Source of the DNA: Herbaspirillum sp. LeCh32-8
GTDB lineage: Bacteria > Pseudomonadota > Gammaproteobacteria > Burkholderiales > Burkholderiaceae_D
NCBI RefSeq assembly: GCF_017814915.1
Contig: NZ_JAGIPZ010000008.1
Coordinates: 1 to 64,000, forward strand
DNA: 64,000 nt
Reading direction: 5' to 3'
The translations under genes and the position numbers were made by a program. This document shows positions 28,040 to 37,839 of this stretch, piece by piece. Numbering within the stretch: position 1 is the stretch's first letter; every line of letters starts with the position of its first letter. The notes under the pieces are model-generated. The model was not told the DNA's origin and did no database searches. It was given only the letters and a program-made list of their open reading frames with translations.

Positions 28040-28339
28040 ATGGATCTCTACATTTACTACCGCGTTTCCCCGGCGCACACGCAAGCCCTGCACGGCAAGA
28101 TCAAGGCGCTGCAGGCGGTGCTGCAAGCCCGCTTCGGCATCGTCGGCGGCTTGAAACGCCGCCCCGGCGAGCAGGACGGCCGCCAGACCTGGATGGAAGT
28201 CTACGAACACATCGCCCCCGGCCATGAAGAGGAGTTCGGCCGTGCGCTGGAGCGCGCCCTGGACGATGCCGACATCGCCGCGCTGATCGACGGGCCGCGC
28301 CATGTCGAACGTTTCGAGGATGTCGCCACATGTGCCTGA
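28040..28339 (+). CDS. DUF4936 family protein
   Basis: The 99-residue protein starts MDLYIYYRV and includes L-K-R-R-P and T-W-M-E-V-Y-E-H, a pattern of the DUF4936 family, a small ferredoxin-like fold of unknown function. It lies 36 bp after ygfZ and overlaps the next gene by 10 bp, so the three genes probably form one transcript. Confidence 0.82.
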   Translation: MDLYIYYRVSPAHTQALHGKIKALQAVLQARFGIVGGLKRRPGEQDGRQTWMEVYEHIAPGHEEEFGRALERALDDADIAALIDGPRHVERFEDVATCA

Positions 28340-29148
28340 TCATCTTCGCCTGGAAAGTCATCCCCGGCATGCCGCTGATCCTGGCGGCCAACCGCGACGA
28401 GTTCTACGCCCGTCCGGCCGCCGACGCCGGCTGGTGGAGCGATTACCCGCAGGTTTTCGCCGGCCGCGACCTGCAGGGCGGCGGCACCTGGCTGGGCGTG
28501 ACCCGCGAAGGCCGCTTTGCCGCCCTGACCAACGTACGCTCGCCCTCGGAGCGCCGCCCCGAGGCGCCCACCCGCGGCCAGCTGGTCGCCGACTACCTCA
28601 GCGGCGACCTCGATCCGGCCGCCTACCTGCGCTACATCGAACCGCGCGCGCAGGAGTACAACGGCTTCAACCTCATCCTCGGCGACCGCGAGACCATGCT
28701 GTGGTACTCCAACCGGGGCGACGCCGACGCCCGCAACGGCAAGCCACTGGACTACGGCGTCTACGGCCTCTCCAACGCCCTGCTGGACACGCCCTGGCCC
28801 AAGCTCACGCGCGCCAAGGCGCAGTTCGCCAGCCTCTTGTGCCAGGGCGCGCCGGAAGAAACCTTCTTCGAAATGCTGACCGACGCCACGCGCGCCAACG
28901 ACTGCCGCCTGCCCGACACCGGCGTGGGCATCGAGAAGGAACGTATGCTCTCGCCCATCTTCATCCGCTCGCCGGACTACGGCACGCGCTGCTCGACGGT
29001 GCTGCGCGTGCCCATTGTGGGCGAGCCGGTCCTGACCGAGCACGTGGCCGACCCGATGGCGGTGCAATATTCGGCGGAATCGACCAAGGATTCGAACTGC
29101 AAGCTGCCCTGCAAGCCCAAGCCACAAGAAGAGGAAAAGCCCGGCTGA
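28330..29148 (+). CDS. NRDE (TANGO2-like) family protein
   Basis: The 272-residue protein starts MCLIIFAW and has the defining motif A-A-N-R-D-E-F near residue 22, then G-G-T-W-L-G-V and the N-V-R segment. Cys2 could become N-terminal after Met removal, as in Ntn-hydrolase-like members. The bacterial role is uncertain; TANGO2 relatives are linked to heme trafficking. It overlaps the DUF4936 gene by 10 bp. Confidence 0.9.
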   Translation: MCLIIFAWKVIPGMPLILAANRDEFYARPAADAGWWSDYPQVFAGRDLQGGGTWLGVTREGRFAALTNVRSPSERRPEAPTRGQLVADYLSGDLDPAAYLRYIEPRAQEYNGFNLILGDRETMLWYSNRGDADARNGKPLDYGVYGLSNALLDTPWPKLTRAKAQFASLLCQGAPEETFFEMLTDATRANDCRLPDTGVGIEKERMLSPIFIRSPDYGTRCSTVLRVPIVGEPVLTEHVADPMAVQYSAESTKDSNCKLPCKPKPQEEEKPG

Positions 29149-29303
29149 CAGCATGCGGCCTGCCCGGCGCGCCGGGGCATCATTGCCCACATGAAATAAA
29201 CAAAACGTATATCTGATATTTGAAAGATAAATTGGCCTGATTTGATGCGGAGCAGTAAAGTAGCACCTGTCTCCTCCAATTTCCTCCTTAAAGAATTGGA
29301 TTG

Positions 29304-29336
29304 AAGCCCACACCGCAAGGTCGTGGGCTTTTTTTT
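29304..29336 (+). terminator. Terminator downstream of the NRDE gene
   Basis: The 8 bp stem aagcccac/gtgggctt (29304-29311 with 29323-29330) has an inner ACC/GGT stem with a GCAA tetraloop, followed by T residues to 29336. Confidence 0.85.
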
Positions 29337-29490
29337 CGCCGTTATCGGGCAAAGCCCCCGACCCCGCCTCCCGACCGGCCTGCACCGATATCGCCGGCGG
29401 ACTCGGCACCCCGCCGCCCACATCCACTCGCAACGCATTCCCGCCCGCCCGACGCGTTCCGGCACGTCCCGATACGAACTTGCGCGCCGC

Positions 29491-29521
29491 AAAAAAGAAA
29501 AGCGGACCGAAGTCCGCTTTT
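29491..29521 (-). terminator. Terminator of dctA
   Basis: The 10 bp stem aaaagcggac/gtccgctttt (29498-29507 with 29512-29521) has a CGAA tetraloop and, on the minus strand, a following T run. It lies about 50 bp past the dctA stop. Confidence 0.9.
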
Positions 29522-29571
29522 CTCTGGTCAGCGTCGCGGCAACCGTTGCCGGCCGCCTGCGAATACGCTCT

Positions 29572-30897
29572 TTAATGATGCATCTTCGATTCCGAGCGAT
29601 CCAGCACGGCTTCAGGTGCATTTGCCTCCTCGACCGTCTCATTGTTCAGCACGGCGTTCAGGCGCTTGCTGTCCAACTCGCCGCTCCACTTCGCAACCAC
29701 CAGGGTGGCCACACCGTTGCCGATGGTGTTGGTCAGGGCGCGCGCTTCGGACATGAAGCGGTCGATACCCAGGATCAGCGCCAGGCCGGCGACCGGCAGG
29801 TGGCCCACCGCCGACAGCGTCGCCGCCAGCACGATGAAGCCCGAGCCGGTGATGCCCGCCGCGCCCTTGGAGGTCAGCAGCAGCACGCCCAGCAGGGTCA
29901 GTTCCTGCACGAAGGTCATCGGCGTATTGGTCGCCTGGGCGATGAACACCGCCGCCATGGTCAGGTAGATCGCCGTGCCGTCCAGGTTGAACGAGTAGCC
30001 GGTGGGGATCACCAGGCCGACCACGGTCTTCTTGGCGCCGGCGTTTTCCATCTTGGCCAGCATGCGCGGCAGCACCGATTCAGACGACGAGGTGCCCAGC
30101 ACGATCAGCAGTTCTTCCTTGATGTACTTCACGAACTTCCAGATCGAGAAGCCGTGCAGGCGGGTGATGATGCCCAGCACCACGAAGATGAACAGCAGGC
30201 AGGTCAGGTAGAAGGTGCCCATCAGCTTGGCCAGCGAGAACAGCGAGCCCACGCCATATTTACCGATGGTGAACGACATCGCGCCGAATGCGCCGATCGG
30301 GGCCACCTTCATGATGGTGCCCACCACCGAGAACAGCACATGCGAGATCTTCTCGATGAAGTCGAACACCAGGGTGCCGCGGCCGCCGAACTTGTGCAGC
30401 GCGAAGCCGAACAGCACCGCCACCAGCAGCACCTGCAGCACGTCGCCCTTGGCGAAGGCATCGAACATGCTGCTCGGGATCACCGACAGCACGAAGTCGG
30501 TCACCGTACCCAGCTTGCCGGGAGCGGTGTAGGATGCGATCGCCTTGGTGTCCAGCGAGGCCGGGTCGATGTTCATGCCCACGCCGGGCTTCAGCACGTT
30601 GACCAGAATCAGGCCGATGATCAGCGCCACCGTGCTGACCACTTCAAAGTACAGCAGCGCCAGGCCGCCGGTCTTGCCGACCTTCTTCATGTCTTCCATG
30701 CCGGCGATGCCGGTCACGACGGTGCAGAAGATCACCGGCGCGATGATCATCTTGATCAGCTTGACGAAGCCGTCGCCGAGCGGCTTCATGGCCTCGCCGG
30801 TGGACGGATAGAAGTGTCCCAGCGTAATACCGATCACGATCGCGACCAGCACCTGGAAGTACAGGGATTTATAAATTGGCTGTTTCGCCGTTGTCAT
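29572..30897 (-). CDS. dctA: C4-dicarboxylate:cation symporter DctA
   Basis: DctA imports succinate, fumarate and malate with protons or sodium. The 441-residue protein has the fold of the glutamate/dicarboxylate symporter family, with the serine-rich loop [12 protein letters not shown] and the substrate region [15 protein letters not shown] chose ATG 30897 ([19 protein letters not shown] upstream); the longer frame adds 65 non-family residues. It is divergent from a chemoreceptor gene. No dctBD regulators are in the window. Confidence 0.96.
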   Translation of the reverse strand: MTTAKQPIYKSLYFQVLVAIVIGITLGHFYPSTGEAMKPLGDGFVKLIKMIIAPVIFCTVVTGIAGMEDMKKVGKTGGLALLYFEVVSTVALIIGLILVNVLKPGVGMNIDPASLDTKAIASYTAPGKLGTVTDFVLSVIPSSMFDAFAKGDVLQVLLVAVLFGFALHKFGGRGTLVFDFIEKISHVLFSVVGTIMKVAPIGAFGAMSFTIGKYGVGSLFSLAKLMGTFYLTCLLFIFVVLGIITRLHGFSIWKFVKYIKEELLIVLGTSSSESVLPRMLAKMENAGAKKTVVGLVIPTGYSFNLDGTAIYLTMAAVFIAQATNTPMTFVQELTLLGVLLLTSKGAAGITGSGFIVLAATLSAVGHLPVAGLALILGIDRFMSEARALTNTIGNGVATLVVAKWSGELDSKRLNAVLNNETVEEANAPEAVLDRSESKMHH

Positions 30898-31174
30898 TTT
30901 GCATTCTCCATGAACATCAATCTCCAGCCTGCCCGGTCGGGGCAAACCGCTGGCCTTGCGCGGATCGTCGCCCGCTGAGGCTTTTCTCGTCCGGGAGGCT
31001 CCCCCTCCCCGGTTCGGGCGCAAGTATGAACCAGACCAATTTGCCCCGGTATTGTGGGAAACCACATTACGCAGAGAAAGACAGGGGTTCAAGCGCCCTT
31101 ATTCCCCGTTCTGCTCTGCAACGAAGCCGCTTATAGTTGTAGTCTCCGCGGGAAGTGATAACAAGGAAAATATT

Positions 31175-32791
31175 GTGCAACGGAAACTGACGGTCACCGT
31201 CCGCCTGGCAATCCTGGTGACGGTACTGTGCGCCAGCGTCGTGCTGGTGGCCTGGTATGGCGCGCTGGGCATGGCGTCCAGCAACGAAAAACTGCGCTTC
31301 GTCTACGAAGACCGCACGCTGGCGTTGGTCGAGATCGCCAAGGTGCGCGATGCACTCTACCGTAACCGCGACGTCATGGGCCGCGCCCTGATGCTGGCCA
31401 ACGTGCCGGACGGTCCGGTGCGTGACGGCATGTCGCCCCAGCAGCAGATCCCGCAGCTGCTGTCCCAGCTGAGCGGTCTGGACGCCGTCGGCAACCAAAG
31501 CTGGAAGACCTACATGGGCACCGGCATGGATCAGGCGGAACACGCCGCCGCCCTGCGCTTCGAGCACAGCTTGCGCCAATATCAGGAGCAGCGCGCCCGC
31601 GTCGCCACCCTGATCGCCTCGGGCGAGGTCAACCAGGCCAACGACATGTGGCCGCAGATCACGCCCATGCTGACCGACCTCGCTTCGCAGCTGGCCGCGC
31701 TGGGACAGATACAGGAGCGGCTCACCCGCAGCGCCTATGACGAAGCCGGCGCCGAATATGCGCACCTGCGTCAGCGCAACCTGCAACTGGCCGCCGGCAG
31801 CCTGCTGCTGGGCGCGGCCCTGTCGCTCTGGATCATTCTCGGCCTGCGGCGCGAGCTGGGCGGCGAACCCGCCTATGCCGCCCACATCGTGCGCCAGATC
31901 GCCGACGGCAACCTCGGCATCGAAGTCAACCTGCGCCGCAATGACCAGCAAAGCCTGCTGCACGCAATGCACTCCATGCGCGGCCGCCTGACCGACATCA
32001 TGCAACGCGTGACGCTGTCCACCCATGCCCTGAACAATTCCTCGCGCCAGCTCAACGCCACCGCCCACGCGCTGGCCCATGCGTCCAGCGAACAGGCGGC
32101 CGCCGTGGAAGAAGTGCACGCGGCCATCTCCGGCATGAGCCAGGCGATCCAGGAAACCGGCGAGCACGCCCGCCGCACCGACCTGATCGCCGAGGCCGCC
32201 GCAGCCGATGCCGACAAGAGCGGCGTGGCGGTGCAATCGACGGTGCTGGCCATGCGCGGCATCGCGCGCCAGGTCGGCGTGATCGACGACATCGCCTACC
32301 AGACCAACCTGCTGGCCCTGAACGCCGCCATCGAAGCCTCGCGCGCCGGCGAGCACGGCCGCGGCTTCTCGGTAGTCGCCGCCGAAATCCGCAAGCTGGC
32401 CGAACGCAGCCAGGACAGCGCGCGCGAGATCAGCGAGATCGCCGAAGAGAGCGTCAGCATGGCCGAAGAGACCAGCCAGCGCCTGGTGGAAGGTACGCTA
32501 CAGGGCATCCGCAAGGCATCCCAGCAGATCAACCAGATCACCCTCTCCTCCACCATGCAGGAAGAAGGCGTGCAGGAAATCGGCGCCGCCGTGCTGCAGC
32601 TGAACGAAACCACCCAGCGCAACGCCGCCGCCTCCGAGGAACTGGCCTCGACCGCCGAGCTGGTCGCCGAGCATGCGCGCGAGCTCGATGCGCAACTGTG
32701 CTACTTCCACCTGGGCGACGGCGTGGAGACGAGCTTGCCGCTGCCGCAAACAGCGCAAGCGCTGCCGGCACAGGGAAAAAAACGAAGGTAG
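31175..32791 (+). CDS. Methyl-accepting chemotaxis protein
   Basis: The receptor senses a ligand and controls CheA. I chose the GTG at 31175, preceded by AAGGA, because it puts the first membrane helix (about 9-31) at the N-terminus. The 538-residue protein then has a helical periplasmic domain (about 32-205), a second membrane helix near 210, a HAMP-like segment, and the signalling hairpin (about 370-410, [22 protein letters not shown]). No C-terminal CheR-binding pentapeptide is seen. It is divergent from dctA, which suggests dicarboxylates as a ligand but does not prove it. Confidence 0.9.
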   Translation: MQRKLTVTVRLAILVTVLCASVVLVAWYGALGMASSNEKLRFVYEDRTLALVEIAKVRDALYRNRDVMGRALMLANVPDGPVRDGMSPQQQIPQLLSQLSGLDAVGNQSWKTYMGTGMDQAEHAAALRFEHSLRQYQEQRARVATLIASGEVNQANDMWPQITPMLTDLASQLAALGQIQERLTRSAYDEAGAEYAHLRQRNLQLAAGSLLLGAALSLWIILGLRRELGGEPAYAAHIVRQIADGNLGIEVNLRRNDQQSLLHAMHSMRGRLTDIMQRVTLSTHALNNSSRQLNATAHALAHASSEQAAAVEEVHAAISGMSQAIQETGEHARRTDLIAEAAAADADKSGVAVQSTVLAMRGIARQVGVIDDIAYQTNLLALNAAIEASRAGEHGRGFSVVAAEIRKLAERSQDSAREISEIAEESVSMAEETSQRLVEGTLQGIRKASQQINQITLSSTMQEEGVQEIGAAVLQLNETTQRNAAASEELASTAELVAEHARELDAQLCYFHLGDGVETSLPLPQTAQALPAQGKKRR

Positions 32792-32845
32792 GAAAACACG
32801 CCGGCCGGCCAGGAAAACTCCGTGGCCGGCCGCGCTTGCCGATGC

Positions 32846-33265
32846 TTACGCCAGGGCGGCGCGCATGGTGATGTGGGGGATGCCGGCTTCCATGAACTCC
32901 GCGCCTTCGCGGGCGAAACCATGGGCCGCATAGAAAGGCTCGGCGTGCGTCTGGGCGTTGAGGATCACTTCGGCGTCGCCGCGCGCGCGCGCCGCCTTGA
33001 TCAGCGCCTGCAGCACCGCGCCGCCCACGCCGCGTCCGCGGCCGGCCTTGCGCACTGCCATGCGACCGATATGGCCGTCCGGCAGCAGGCGACCGGTGGC
33101 CAGCGGCGAGCCGTCTTCGGCATACGCCACGGCGTGCAGGCACACGGCATCCATCTCGTCCAGCTCGATCTCGGCCGGCACATTCTGTTCGTCGACGAAC
33201 ACCTCAAAACGAATCGGCTGCGCATGCGCGCGCAGTTCATCCCAATTGCCCACGATGATCTTCAT
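32846..33265 (-). CDS. GNAT family N-acetyltransferase (ElaA-like)
   Basis: The 139-residue protein has the acetyl-CoA-binding A site (G-R-M-A-V-R-K-A-G-R-G-R-G-V-G) and the N-terminal I-R-F-E-V-F-V-D-E-Q-N-V-P pattern of small GNAT enzymes. The substrate is unknown. It converges on the chemoreceptor gene across a GC-rich 9 bp hairpin (32803-32811 with 32823-32831). It follows the thioesterase gene on the same strand. Confidence 0.88.
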   Translation of the reverse strand: MKIIVGNWDELRAHAQPIRFEVFVDEQNVPAEIELDEMDAVCLHAVAYAEDGSPLATGRLLPDGHIGRMAVRKAGRGRGVGGAVLQALIKAARARGDAEVILNAQTHAEPFYAAHGFAREGAEFMEAGIPHITMRAALA

Positions 33266-33346
33266 GTGGCGTATTCCTTTGCTTGTTGCGGTTTGTTTCT
33301 GTTGACTGTGCGGGTTTTACTGCGGGTGGCTGATCCCGGCTGCCGC

Positions 33347-33790
33347 TCAGCGCGGCGCCTGCTCGTGGTCGAGCTTTCTGGAAATATCGAGGCGGCGCAC
33401 CAACTTGAAGGTGCCCATGGCCTTGGCCACCAGCTTGTCGCCGTTCCACAGTTCGGCCTGGCAAAAGCACATGGTGGTCGAACGGTGGTAGGTGTGACCG
33501 CGGGCGACAATGGTGTCGCCGGCGCGGCCGGCCGGCTGCAGGAAGCTGGTGCTCATGTCCACCGTGGCCGACGACTTGGCGTCGGTGCCACAGCGCGCGG
33601 CCAGGCCCATGGCCACGTCCATCAGCGTCATCGAGATGCCGCCCTGCGCCACTTGCCAGCTGTTCATGAATTCCGGCTTCAGCTGCAGCGCCATCACGGC
33701 GCGGTCGTCGCCGTACTCCAGCACTTGCACGCCCAGTTCTTGCAGGTAGGGATTCCCTTGCGGGAAGACGTCGGTCAGGGCCAGGCTCAT
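33347..33790 (-). CDS. PaaI-like hotdog thioesterase
   Basis: The 147-residue protein has a hotdog fold: an N-terminal F-P-Q-G-N-P-Y-L-Q-E-L-G-V segment, the core H-M-like region W-Q-V-A-Q-G-G-I-S-M-T-L-M-D-V-A-M-G, and D-M-S-T-S-F-L-Q-P-A. Such enzymes hydrolyse acyl-CoA thioesters. GGAAG precedes the ATG at 33790; the longer frame adds 11 residues into the upstream gene end. It lies 11 bp after the Dabb gene. Confidence 0.87.
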   Translation of the reverse strand: MSLALTDVFPQGNPYLQELGVQVLEYGDDRAVMALQLKPEFMNSWQVAQGGISMTLMDVAMGLAARCGTDAKSSATVDMSTSFLQPAGRAGDTIVARGHTYHRSTTMCFCQAELWNGDKLVAKAMGTFKLVRRLDISRKLDHEQAPR

Positions 33791-33801
33791 CGCGCTTCCG
33801 T

Positions 33802-34104
33802 TCAGATCTCGTAGTCCATGCACTGGCGCGCTTCGCGCACCGCGCCGATGAAGGGCTTGATGGCGACGTGATCAGGATGGTCCTGGTAGGCGTCGAGCGC
33901 GGCGCGCGACTCGAACTCGGAATACAGCACCACGTCGTAGGTCGCTTCCAGACCGGGCTGGGCCACCACCGCTTCGAACTTCAGGATGCCGGGCACCACG
34001 TTGGCGCAGCTGTCCAGGAGCGCCTTCATCTTGGCGATGTTGGCGGCCTTGTCATTGCCTTCAGCCTGGTCCTTCAACTTCCACATCACGATGTGCTTGA
34101 TCAC
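33802..34104 (-). CDS. Dabb (stress-responsive A/B barrel) domain protein
   Basis: The 100-residue protein begins with the typical I-K-H-I-V-M-W-K-L-K and contains Y-D-V-V-L-Y-S-E-F and Y-Q-D-H-P-D-H, as in the Dabb domain, a dimeric alpha/beta barrel. Its start codon is GTG at 34104 with GGAGA upstream. Function is unknown. It is probably cotranscribed with the thioesterase and GNAT genes. Confidence 0.88.
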   Translation of the reverse strand: MIKHIVMWKLKDQAEGNDKAANIAKMKALLDSCANVVPGILKFEAVVAQPGLEATYDVVLYSEFESRAALDAYQDHPDHVAIKPFIGAVREARQCMDYEI

Positions 34105-34221
34105 GTCCGGTCTCCGATTGCCTGAAAATTTGGAAAACCGTAATGATAAGCCAAAGGCCGCGCTGCGGCTTCCGGCCGGCGGATCGGATTCACCGCCTTT
34201 GTCCGGCGCGATTTCCCGCGC

Positions 34222-35082
34222 TCAAACGCGCGCGGCGATTTTCATGAAGGAGCCCACCAGCCGCCCCTCGCGCCGTTCGGCCAGGCAATAGGCATAGGTG
34301 TGCGTGGTGACCGGGTCGCCCTCGATGCGCACCATGCGAAAACGCGGATCGGGCACAAACTCCGCCTCCGACACCGCACCCAGCCCCAGGCCGCGCGCCA
34401 CCGCTTCGCGCAGCGCCTCGCGGCTGCCGATTTCCATCACCACCTGCGGCGCCACGCCAGCGTCGGTCATGGCCTTCTCCAGCGCCAGGCGGGTGGTCGA
34501 TCCCTGCTCGCGCATGAGCATCGGCTGGTTGGCCAGCTCGGCCAACGTCACCGTCTCGCGCTTGTAGAACGGATGGCTGCGATGCGCGAACAGCACCACC
34601 GCGTGGTCGGCGTAAGGCACGGCGTGAAAGCGGGCGTCGTCCGTGAAACTCGCCAGCACCGCCACGTCGGTGACGTAATTCTCCAGGTCGGCCAGCGACT
34701 GCTTGGAGTTGCCCAGCTTGATCGACAGCTCCACCTTGGGATAGCGCGCGCGGTAGGCGTCCACCATCTCGATCACATGGAACGGCCCGACCGCGCCGAT
34801 GCGCAGGTGGCCTACGTGCAAGGTGCCGGAGTTGACCAGCAGATTGAGCGCATCGAGCTCCAGCTCGGCGATGTTCTGGGCGATCGGCAGCAGCCGTTGC
34901 GCCGTCTCCGACAAATCCAGACGCCGCCCGCGGCGAAAGAACAGCTCCACATTGTGTTCCCGCTCCAACGACTGTACCTGGGTGGTCAGGGTCGGCTGGC
35001 TCACGCCCAGGGCGCGGGCGGCGGCGGAAAAGCCGCGGTGGCGGGCCACGGCGAGGAAGGCGCGGAGCTGGGAAGGCGTCAT
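34222..35082 (-). CDS. LysR-type regulator, aminoethylphosphonate-associated
   Basis: The 286-residue protein has an N-terminal winged helix-turn-helix (about 1-60, with S-A-A-A-R-A-L-G-V-S-Q-P-T-L-T) and a periplasmic-binding-like effector domain (about 90-286). It is divergent from phnD across 214 bp and therefore probably controls the phosphonate operon, matching LysR regulators that accompany aminoethylphosphonate catabolism. A CTAT-N11-ATAG site covers its start. The effector is unknown. Confidence 0.9.
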   Translation of the reverse strand: MTPSQLRAFLAVARHRGFSAAARALGVSQPTLTTQVQSLEREHNVELFFRRGRRLDLSETAQRLLPIAQNIAELELDALNLLVNSGTLHVGHLRIGAVGPFHVIEMVDAYRARYPKVELSIKLGNSKQSLADLENYVTDVAVLASFTDDARFHAVPYADHAVVLFAHRSHPFYKRETVTLAELANQPMLMREQGSTTRLALEKAMTDAGVAPQVVMEIGSREALREAVARGLGLGAVSEAEFVPDPRFRMVRIEGDPVTTHTYAYCLAERREGRLVGSFMKIAARV

Positions 35083-35101
35083 CTATAGATCCAGTCAATA
35101 G
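35083..35101. promoter_or_regulatory. LysR-type T-N11-A operator
   Basis: CTAT-N11-ATAG with perfect 4 bp arms begins directly upstream of the lysR start codon (35080-35082). LysR proteins typically bind such boxes and repress their own gene. The position suits control of the regulator and the divergent phnD promoter. Confidence 0.6.
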
Positions 35102-35296
35102 TTGTCTTCATTTTTTAAGATTATATCGATAATAAAGCGGTCATAAATCGCCTTTAATCTTCTTCCTGTCCGGACGAAACCCTTGCCAGCCCTGCACCAG
35201 CCGCTGGTTGCCTGCCAGTTTTGCATTGTTTGCGCGGCCCGTTGCCTGCGAGCCGCCTTGCGCGCCATTGACCGAATACCGAACCAAGGACAAGAC

Positions 35297-36163
35297 ATGA
35301 AACGACGCTCCCTCCTGGCCCTGAGCCTGTGCGCGCTCTCGACCTTCACCGCCGGCCTGCCCGCCTCTGCCGCCCAGCCCCTGACTGTGGGTCTGATCCC
35401 GGCCGAAGATTCGCAAGCCATGCTGGAAAACAGCAAGGCCGTCATCGACAGCCTGCAAAAGCAGCTGGGCATGCCGGTCAAGCCCTTCATCGCCACCGAC
35501 TACAACGGCATCATCGAAGCGCTGCGCTCCAAAAAGCTGGACGTGGCCTACCTCGGCCCCTTTTCCTACGTGCTGGCCACCTCGGTCGCCAACGTCGAGG
35601 CCTTCTCGGTGGCCGAAACCAAGAAGAGCGGCAAGAGCTACTACAAGAGCCTGATCATCACCCGCAAGGACAGCGGCCTGCAAAATGTCGAGCAGCTGAA
35701 GGGCCGCACCATGGCCTTCGTCGATCCGTCCTCGGCTTCCGGCCACCTGTTCCCCAGCGCCGGCCTGCAAAAGCTCAACATCGATCCCAACAAGTATTTC
35801 TCGCGCGTGATCTTCTCCGGCTCGCATGACGCCAGCATCCTGGCCGTGGCCAACAAGAAGGTCGACGCGGCCGCCGTGGCCGACCGCATCCTCGCCGCCG
35901 CAGTCGCCAAGGGCGTGGTGCAGCAGTCCGACCTGAACGTGGTGTGGACCTCGCCCGACATCCCCGAGTCGCCAATGGTGTGGCGCCGCGATCTCGACCC
36001 GGCGCTGAAGCAGAAGATCGCCGCCGCCTTCGCCAACATCAAGGACGTGCAATGGGGCGACCAGGGCGTGCTGAACGGTTTCGTCGCCACCAACGACGCC
36101 GCCTACAACGTGGTGCGCGACACCGCGAAGATCCTCAACCTCGACCTCAAGGCGATGAAATGA
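35297..36163 (+). CDS. phnD: Phosphonate ABC transporter substrate-binding protein
   Basis: PhnD captures phosphonates such as 2-aminoethylphosphonate in the periplasm. The 288-residue precursor has a signal peptide (about 1-26, ending P-A-S-A) and the family motifs I-P-A-E-D, A-Y-L-G-P-F-S-Y and D-P-S-S-A-S-G-H-L-F-P. AAGGA precedes the ATG at 35297. It is first in phnD-phnC-phnE-ADH-phnX, and its stop overlaps the phnC start (ATGA). No Pho box was recognised upstream. Confidence 0.94.
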   Translation: MKRRSLLALSLCALSTFTAGLPASAAQPLTVGLIPAEDSQAMLENSKAVIDSLQKQLGMPVKPFIATDYNGIIEALRSKKLDVAYLGPFSYVLATSVANVEAFSVAETKKSGKSYYKSLIITRKDSGLQNVEQLKGRTMAFVDPSSASGHLFPSAGLQKLNIDPNKYFSRVIFSGSHDASILAVANKKVDAAAVADRILAAAVAKGVVQQSDLNVVWTSPDIPESPMVWRRDLDPALKQKIAAAFANIKDVQWGDQGVLNGFVATNDAAYNVVRDTAKILNLDLKAMK

Positions 36164-36960
36164 TCCGCATCCGTTCGCTCACCAAGCACTACGGCAGCAA
36201 TGCCGTGCTGCGCGGCATCGACCTCGATGTCGCCGCCGGCGAATTCCTGGTGGTACTGGGGCCTTCGGGCGCCGGCAAGTCGACCCTGCTGCGTTGTATC
36301 AACGGCCTGGTCACACCGGGTTCAGGCGAACTGGTGGCGGCCGGATACGACGCCACCGACGCGCGCCAGATGCGCAGCCTGCGCCGCAACGTGGCCATGA
36401 TCTTCCAGCACCACAACGTGGTGCCGCGTCTGTCGGTACTGAAAAACGTGCTGACCGGCCGGCTCGGCCAGGTGTCGCAGCTGGCGTCCATCCTGCAGCT
36501 CTTCTCGCGCCAGGATGTGGCGCTGGCCATGGACTGCCTGCGTCGGGTCGAACTCGACCACAAGGCCCATGAGCGCACCGACGCGCTCTCCGGCGGCCAG
36601 CGCCAGCGCGTGGGCATCGCCCGCGCCCTGGCCCAGCGGCCGCAGGTGATCCTGGCCGACGAGCCGGTCGCCAGCCTCGACCCCAAGACCTCGCGCCTGG
36701 TGCTGCACTACCTGCGCGCGGCCTGCCGCGAGCTGGGCATCACCGTGGTGTGCAACCTGCACCAGGTCGACTACGCCCGCGAGTTCGGCGACCGCATCGT
36801 CGGCCTGGCCGGCGGCAAGCTGGTGTTCGACGGCCGCGGCGAAGACCTGCGCGACTCCCACCTGAACATGATCTACGCCGGCCTGGACCAGATTCAGAAC
36901 GCCGAGCCGGCGACCGCGCGCGTCCTGGCGCCGGAACTGGCTGCGCAAGGAGCCCTGTGA
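36160..36960 (+). CDS. phnC: Phosphonate ABC transporter ATP-binding protein
   Basis: This 266-residue ATPase drives the PhnCDE importer. It has Walker [10 protein letters not shown] (34-42), the Q-loop I-F-Q-H-H-N-V, signature [15 protein letters not shown], Walker B V-I-L-A-D-E-P, and the H-loop N-L-H-Q-V. It overlaps phnD by 4 bp and phnE by 1 bp (TGATG), so translation is probably coupled. Confidence 0.95.
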   Translation: MIRIRSLTKHYGSNAVLRGIDLDVAAGEFLVVLGPSGAGKSTLLRCINGLVTPGSGELVAAGYDATDARQMRSLRRNVAMIFQHHNVVPRLSVLKNVLTGRLGQVSQLASILQLFSRQDVALAMDCLRRVELDHKAHERTDALSGGQRQRVGIARALAQRPQVILADEPVASLDPKTSRLVLHYLRAACRELGITVVCNLHQVDYAREFGDRIVGLAGGKLVFDGRGEDLRDSHLNMIYAGLDQIQNAEPATARVLAPELAAQGAL

Positions 36961-37808
36961 TGAATGCACCGATGCAAAGCCCCCGGGGCGGCAGCTACCA
37001 CGACTACGTCTGGACCGGCCCGCGCCCGCTGAACCTGCGCGCCTGGCTGCTGTGCGTGGCCGCGGTTGCGCTGGCTGCCTTCGTGCTGGCCTGGAGCGCG
37101 CAAGGCACGCAACTCTCGTGGAGCGAGCTGGCCGGCGGCCTGCCGCAGATCGGCGACTTCATCTCGCGCTCTTTCCCGCCCAACTGGAGCATCCTCGGCA
37201 ACCTCGTCACGCCGGCCGTGGAGACCGTGCAGATCGCGCTGTGGGGCACGCTGCTGGGCGTGCTCGGGGCGATCCCCGTGTCCTTCCTGGCCGCGCGCAA
37301 CCTGAACCGCAACCGCGTCGTCTACCAGGCGGTGCGGCAGGCGCTCAACGTCACCCGCAGCATCAACGAGCTGATCCTGGCGCTGGTGTTCGTCTCGGCG
37401 GTGGGCCTGGGCCCCTTCCCCGGCGTACTGGCGCTGGCGCTGCACGGCGTGGGCATGGTCGGCAAGTTCTTCGCCGAGAGCATCGAAGAGATCGACGACG
37501 GTCCGCTGGAGGCGCTACGCGCCACCGGCGCCCGGCCGCTGCAGGTGATCGTCTTCGGCGTGCTGCCACAGGTGGTCACCGCCTGGATCGCCACCGTGCT
37601 CTATCGCTTCGAGGTCAACCTGCGTCAGGCCACCGTGCTGGGCATGGTCGGCGCCGGCGGGCTGGGCTTCGAGCTGGTCAACAGCCTGAAACTGTTCAAG
37701 TACCAGGACACCGCCACCTGCATCGTCGTGGTGACGCTGATGGTGGTGGCCGCCGACGCCGTCTCCAGCCGCCTGCGCCAGATGATCCAGGACGGCCGTG
37801 CGCACTGA
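36960..37808 (+). CDS. phnE: Phosphonate ABC transporter permease
   Basis: The 282-residue protein has about six membrane helices and the ABC permease EAA-type loop ([14 protein letters not shown] near residue 180) that contacts Phn[10 protein letters not shown] and the [10 protein letters not shown] region are typical of PhnE. The start A overlaps the phnC stop. Confidence 0.95.
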   Translation: MNAPMQSPRGGSYHDYVWTGPRPLNLRAWLLCVAAVALAAFVLAWSAQGTQLSWSELAGGLPQIGDFISRSFPPNWSILGNLVTPAVETVQIALWGTLLGVLGAIPVSFLAARNLNRNRVVYQAVRQALNVTRSINELILALVFVSAVGLGPFPGVLALALHGVGMVGKFFAESIEEIDDGPLEALRATGARPLQVIVFGVLPQVVTAWIATVLYRFEVNLRQATVLGMVGAGGLGFELVNSLKLFKYQDTATCIVVVTLMVVAADAVSSRLRQMIQDGRAH

Positions 37809-37839
37809 ACCCAACCCTTCATTTTCAAGAAACAGCCTC

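Larger units (their letters stand above)
29149..29571. other. Intergenic region of 423 bp with two opposing terminators
   Basis: Between the converging NRDE and dctA genes lie a plus-strand terminator (29304-29336) and a minus-strand terminator (29491-29521). The 150 bp before the first is AT-rich compared with its surroundings and has no reading frame of note. It could be a long 3' UTR or a small RNA. Confidence 0.5.
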
